Assembly: GCA_025450575.1 (NCBI GenBank)
Contig: JANWHE010000014.1
Location: forward strand, 1-40,147
Origin: Candidatus Saccharimonadales bacterium
Lineage (GTDB): Bacteria; Patescibacteriota; Saccharimonadia; Saccharimonadales; UBA10212
Reading direction: 5' to 3'
DNA: 40,147 nt
The notes under the pieces are model-generated. The model did not search any database, was not told the DNA's origin, and saw only the letters and a program-made list of their open reading frames with translations. Shown here one piece after another: positions 38,169 through 40,147 of this stretch. How positions within the stretch are numbered: the first letter of the stretch is position 1; every line of letters starts with the position of its first letter. Made by a program: the position numbers and the translations under genes.

Positions 38169-38975
38169 ATGGTAATGCCTTTTTTCGGTTTTGAGGTGGA
38201 ACCGCTGGGCGCCCAGCCTTTATTCAATCTCGGGCCCTTAACTATCACCAACACGATTCTGACGGGCTTTTTAGTGGCCGTTTTGCTGGTGATAGTGATG
38301 GGCATAGCCGCCCGCGCCAGCCAGTTGTGGCCCAAGAGCAAACTGGCTTTTTATGTCGAATCCTTGGTCGAGGCGGCCCTGGACATGATTACCGAACTGT
38401 TCGGCGACCGGGCCACGGCCATGCGCTATTTCCCCTTGCTCATCACGCTTTTCATATTCATCTTAGTCTGTAACTTGACCGGCATCCTGCCCGGCATCGA
38501 GACGATCACTTATCACCATACGTCGCTGCTGCGGGCCTGGACCACCGACTTGAACGCCACGGCCGGCCTAGCAATCTTAACGATGGTCACGGTGCAGGTG
38601 CACGCTGTCCGCTCCATCGGCTTCAAGGGTTATTTCCAGCATTATTTCACCCACCAGCCGTGGAAACCGCTCAACCTTTTCGTCGGGCTTTTAGACGTGT
38701 TTGGAGAGATAATGCGGCTGGTAACGCTGGCGCTGCGGCTTTTCGGCGTAATCTATGGAGGCGAAGCTCTGCTGTTCGCCTTGGGGGCAGTCGGCGGCAA
38801 CCTCGGCTGGCTGACGATGCTGCCGATAATGTTTTTGGAGATTTTCTTCTGTTTGGTGCAAGCCTATCTGTTCATGATGCTGTCCGCCTCGTACCTGGTG
38901 ATGTCGACCTCCATGCACGATAAAGAAGAGGCCGATGAGACCGTCCATGTAGTAGCGGAGGGCGCCAAGGCATGA
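38169..38975 (+). CDS. atpB: F-type ATP synthase subunit a
   Basis: The membrane subunit that forms the two proton half-channels against the c ring. About five or six hydrophobic helices are visible. The essential Arg is in TLALRLFGVIYGGE (the usual text is RLFGN, so Asn becomes Val here), and the FPLLITLFIFILVCNLTGILPG helix is typical. I prefer the ATG at 38169 because GGAGGG lies ten bases upstream. The ATG at 38148 would add seven residues (MFGGWAG) but has no ribosome site. It opens the atp operon, 28 bp before atpE. Confidence 0.94.
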   Translation: MVMPFFGFEVEPLGAQPLFNLGPLTITNTILTGFLVAVLLVIVMGIAARASQLWPKSKLAFYVESLVEAALDMITELFGDRATAMRYFPLLITLFIFILVCNLTGILPGIETITYHHTSLLRAWTTDLNATAGLAILTMVTVQVHAVRSIGFKGYFQHYFTHQPWKPLNLFVGLLDVFGEIMRLVTLALRLFGVIYGGEALLFALGAVGGNLGWLTMLPIMFLEIFFCLVQAYLFMMLSASYLVMSTSMHDKEEADETVHVVAEGAKA

Positions 38976-39003
38976 GTAAATTAAGTAAATATAAGGAGTA
39001 GCG

Positions 39004-39222
39004 ATGCAACACGTCGATCCATCATTAATCAAAGGTTTAACAATCGGTCTGGGTGCCATCGGCCCGGCCATCGGAATGGGCCTGATCGGAGCGTCCGTCG
39101 TGGGCGCCGTCGGCCGCAATCCCGAGATCCAGGGCAAGATCCTGTCCACGGCCTTCATTATGATCGGCCTGGTTGACGCCGTCCTAGCCTTCGTGCTGTT
39201 AATCTTGTTCACTACCAAATAA
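39004..39222 (+). CDS. atpE: F-type ATP synthase subunit c
   Basis: A 72 aa two-helix hairpin forming the rotor ring. Helix 1 has the Gly-rich GLGAIGPAIGMGLIGASVVGA, the polar loop is RNPE, and helix 2 carries the ion-binding carboxylate Asp58 in MIGLVDAVLAF, as in the E. coli protein. The Gln and Glu-Ser ligands of sodium-type rings are absent, so proton coupling is inferred. AAGGAG lies five bases before the ATG. It sits between atpB and atpF in the standard order. Confidence 0.96.
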   Translation: MQHVDPSLIKGLTIGLGAIGPAIGMGLIGASVVGAVGRNPEIQGKILSTAFIMIGLVDAVLAFVLLILFTTK

Positions 39223-39237
39223 TAGGAGTTGCCGATT

Positions 39238-39777
39238 TTGACTGTACTGCCGACACAATTCGCCCAAGCCAGTGATTCCAGCAGCGGACTGGGCGCTTTC
39301 CAATTGAATCTTAAGGATCTGGTGATCCAGCTGATTACTTTTGTCCTGGTACTGCTTATCCTGCGTAAATGGGTGGTGCCGAAGCTGGTCGCCACCATGG
39401 ATAAGCGCCAGCAAACGCTGGAGCAAAGCTTGGCTAACGCCCGGGCCACGGAAGAGGCTTTGGCTCGCGCCGAAGCCCGGGCCGAGGAGATTCTAGGCCA
39501 GGCGCGGGCCCAAGCCGATGAGGCTCTGGCCCAAGCCAAAGACGCCGGCGCCAGCGTGGTGGCTAAAGCCGAGACGGCGGCCGCCGAGCGGGCCGAGCTG
39601 ATTATCAAGGATGCCGAATCGCGCCTGGACGAAGAGCGCCAGAAACTGCGCGCCGAGCTACGGGCCGAGCTAGCCGACTTGGTAGCCGATGCCACCGAGA
39701 AGATCATCCACGAAAAGCTGGATGAGAAACGCGACATGTCATTAATCGAACGGGCCATCAAGGGGATTACGGGATGA
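39238..39777 (+). CDS. atpF: F-type ATP synthase subunit b
   Basis: The peripheral-stalk subunit: one N-terminal membrane helix (DLVIQLITFVLVLLILRKWV) followed by a long charged coiled coil (residues ~55-160, rich in Ala, Glu, Arg) and a C-terminal delta-binding end. There is no ATG. I choose the TTG at 39238, nine bases after AGGAG, giving 179 aa. Another TTG at 39229 directly abuts the same ribosome site and is too close. The stop overlaps atpH by 4 bp (ATGA). Confidence 0.93.
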   Translation: MTVLPTQFAQASDSSSGLGAFQLNLKDLVIQLITFVLVLLILRKWVVPKLVATMDKRQQTLEQSLANARATEEALARAEARAEEILGQARAQADEALAQAKDAGASVVAKAETAAAERAELIIKDAESRLDEERQKLRAELRAELADLVADATEKIIHEKLDEKRDMSLIERAIKGITG

Positions 39778-40147
39778 ACAGGGTTAGCCGCCGCTCGCTC
39801 GCCCACTGGGCCGCCGACCAATTGATATCCGGCCGCTCGGCGGCCGCCGTCGCCAAACATTTAGCGGCCGTCTTAAAGCAGGCCGGCATGAGCCACCAGG
39901 CCGGGTTTCTGATCGATGACATATCCTGGGAGCTCGAACAGCGCCAGGCCTTGGCGGTCAGCCGGGTCACCAGCGCCACGGCGTTATCCAAACAAGTCGA
40001 GCAAGCTTTGATCGGCCAGATCAAAAAGGCCACTGGCGCGCGTGACGTCGTTTTAGAAAAGAACGTTGATAAATCGGTCGTAGGCGGTCTGCGCGTAGAA
40101 ACATCTAACCATGTATGGGACTCGACTGTCGCCCGTAAACTGACTGA
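39774..40147 (+). CDS. atpH: F-type ATP synthase subunit delta (partial, runs off the window)
   Basis: The 124 full codons seen begin MNRVSRRSLAHWAADQL and run to ARKLTE at the window edge without a stop. The late KNVDKSVVGGLRVET segment and D-S-T-V-x-x-KL pattern match the conserved C-terminal region of OSCP/delta (usually V-D-x-x-x-x-GG-x-x-x-x, D-x-S-V-x-x-KL). The N-terminal helical domain seems shorter than in E. coli (177 aa). Position after atpF and the ATGA overlap support the call. atpA and the other F1 genes presumably follow outside the window. Confidence 0.9.
   Translation, partial: MNRVSRRSLAHWAADQLISGRSAAAVAKHLAAVLKQAGMSHQAGFLIDDISWELEQRQALAVSRVTSATALSKQVEQALIGQIKKATGARDVVLEKNVDKSVVGGLRVETSNHVWDSTVARKLT

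Noticed and set aside
38018-38341. 108-codon in-frame N-terminal extension of zwf
   Set aside because: It lies opposite atpB and its promoter, has no family similarity, and the internal ATG at 38017 has a strong Shine-Dalgarno followed by the true G6PDH start.
38691-39860. 389-codon minus-strand open frame across atpB, atpE and atpF
   Set aside because: It crosses three conserved ATP synthase genes and is low-complexity Ser/Ala/Arg, typical of an antisense shadow.
1-40147. Recoding of TGA as Gly (SR1/Gracilibacteria code)
   Set aside because: TGA ends several conserved genes at the expected place (for example TktC and the MazG-like gene), so the standard bacterial code fits.

Overview
The window is a gene-dense, moderately GC-rich bacterial chromosome segment with no tRNA, rRNA, CRISPR array, transposase or integrase that I can see. 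The gene set points to the Candidate Phyla Radiation (Patescibacteria), most likely Candidatus Saccharibacteria or a relative. The evidence is transketolase split into two genes, compact operons with 1-4 bp overlaps, a poxvirus-type topoisomerase IB, many small proteins, and a large block of Ser/Thr/Gly-rich secreted proteins. This placement is inferred from gene content, not from a phylogeny. TGA is an ordinary stop here, which argues against Gracilibacteria and Absconditabacteria.

Layout. (1) 44-7141, minus strand: central carbon and redox genes, read as glutaredoxin, thioredoxin reductase, pyrophosphatase, GAPDH, RpiB, Rpe, TktN, TktC and aldolase. (2) 7249-11647, minus: pheS-mazG-pheT and a membrane-anchored FKBP. 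(3) 11707-16778: glycosidase, RmuC, a divergent ZIP transporter/Fur pair and a DHA2 efflux pump. (4) 16881-20749: a flavin redox block made of NDH-2, a fused NqrB/RnfD-like membrane domain plus ferredoxin-reductase domain, an ApbE flavin transferase and an exported FMN-binding protein. (5) 20851-26281: topoisomerase IB, a SIMPL protein, small unknown genes, a VOC protein, an RRM cassette with two very small ORFs, and RarA. A diverged remnant of a rarA 3' end lies on the far side of the RRM cassette. (6) 26342-35052, plus: the surface block, with secreted beta-rich proteins, two paralogous DUF916-like proteins ending in a transmembrane anchor, and tail-fibre-like proteins. (7) 35069-38017, minus: a DrrAB-like ABC exporter and glucose-6-phosphate dehydrogenase. 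(8) 38169-40147, plus: start of the F-type ATP synthase operon (a, c, b, delta).

Working together. The first block covers sugar-phosphate interconversion and lower glycolysis with NADH formation by GAPDH. Zwf could feed NAD(P)H. The redox block could reoxidise NAD(P)H at the membrane and pass electrons through bound FMN to an outer acceptor. The ATP synthase has a proton-type c subunit.

The strongest candidates for something new are the minimal flavin electron-transfer module, a WxL-like surface system in a probable CPR bacterium, and the regulatory architecture. At least nine genes that begin a transcription unit have a -10 hexamer ending 6-8 bases before the ATG, which predicts leaderless mRNAs, while genes inside operons usually carry Shine-Dalgarno sequences.
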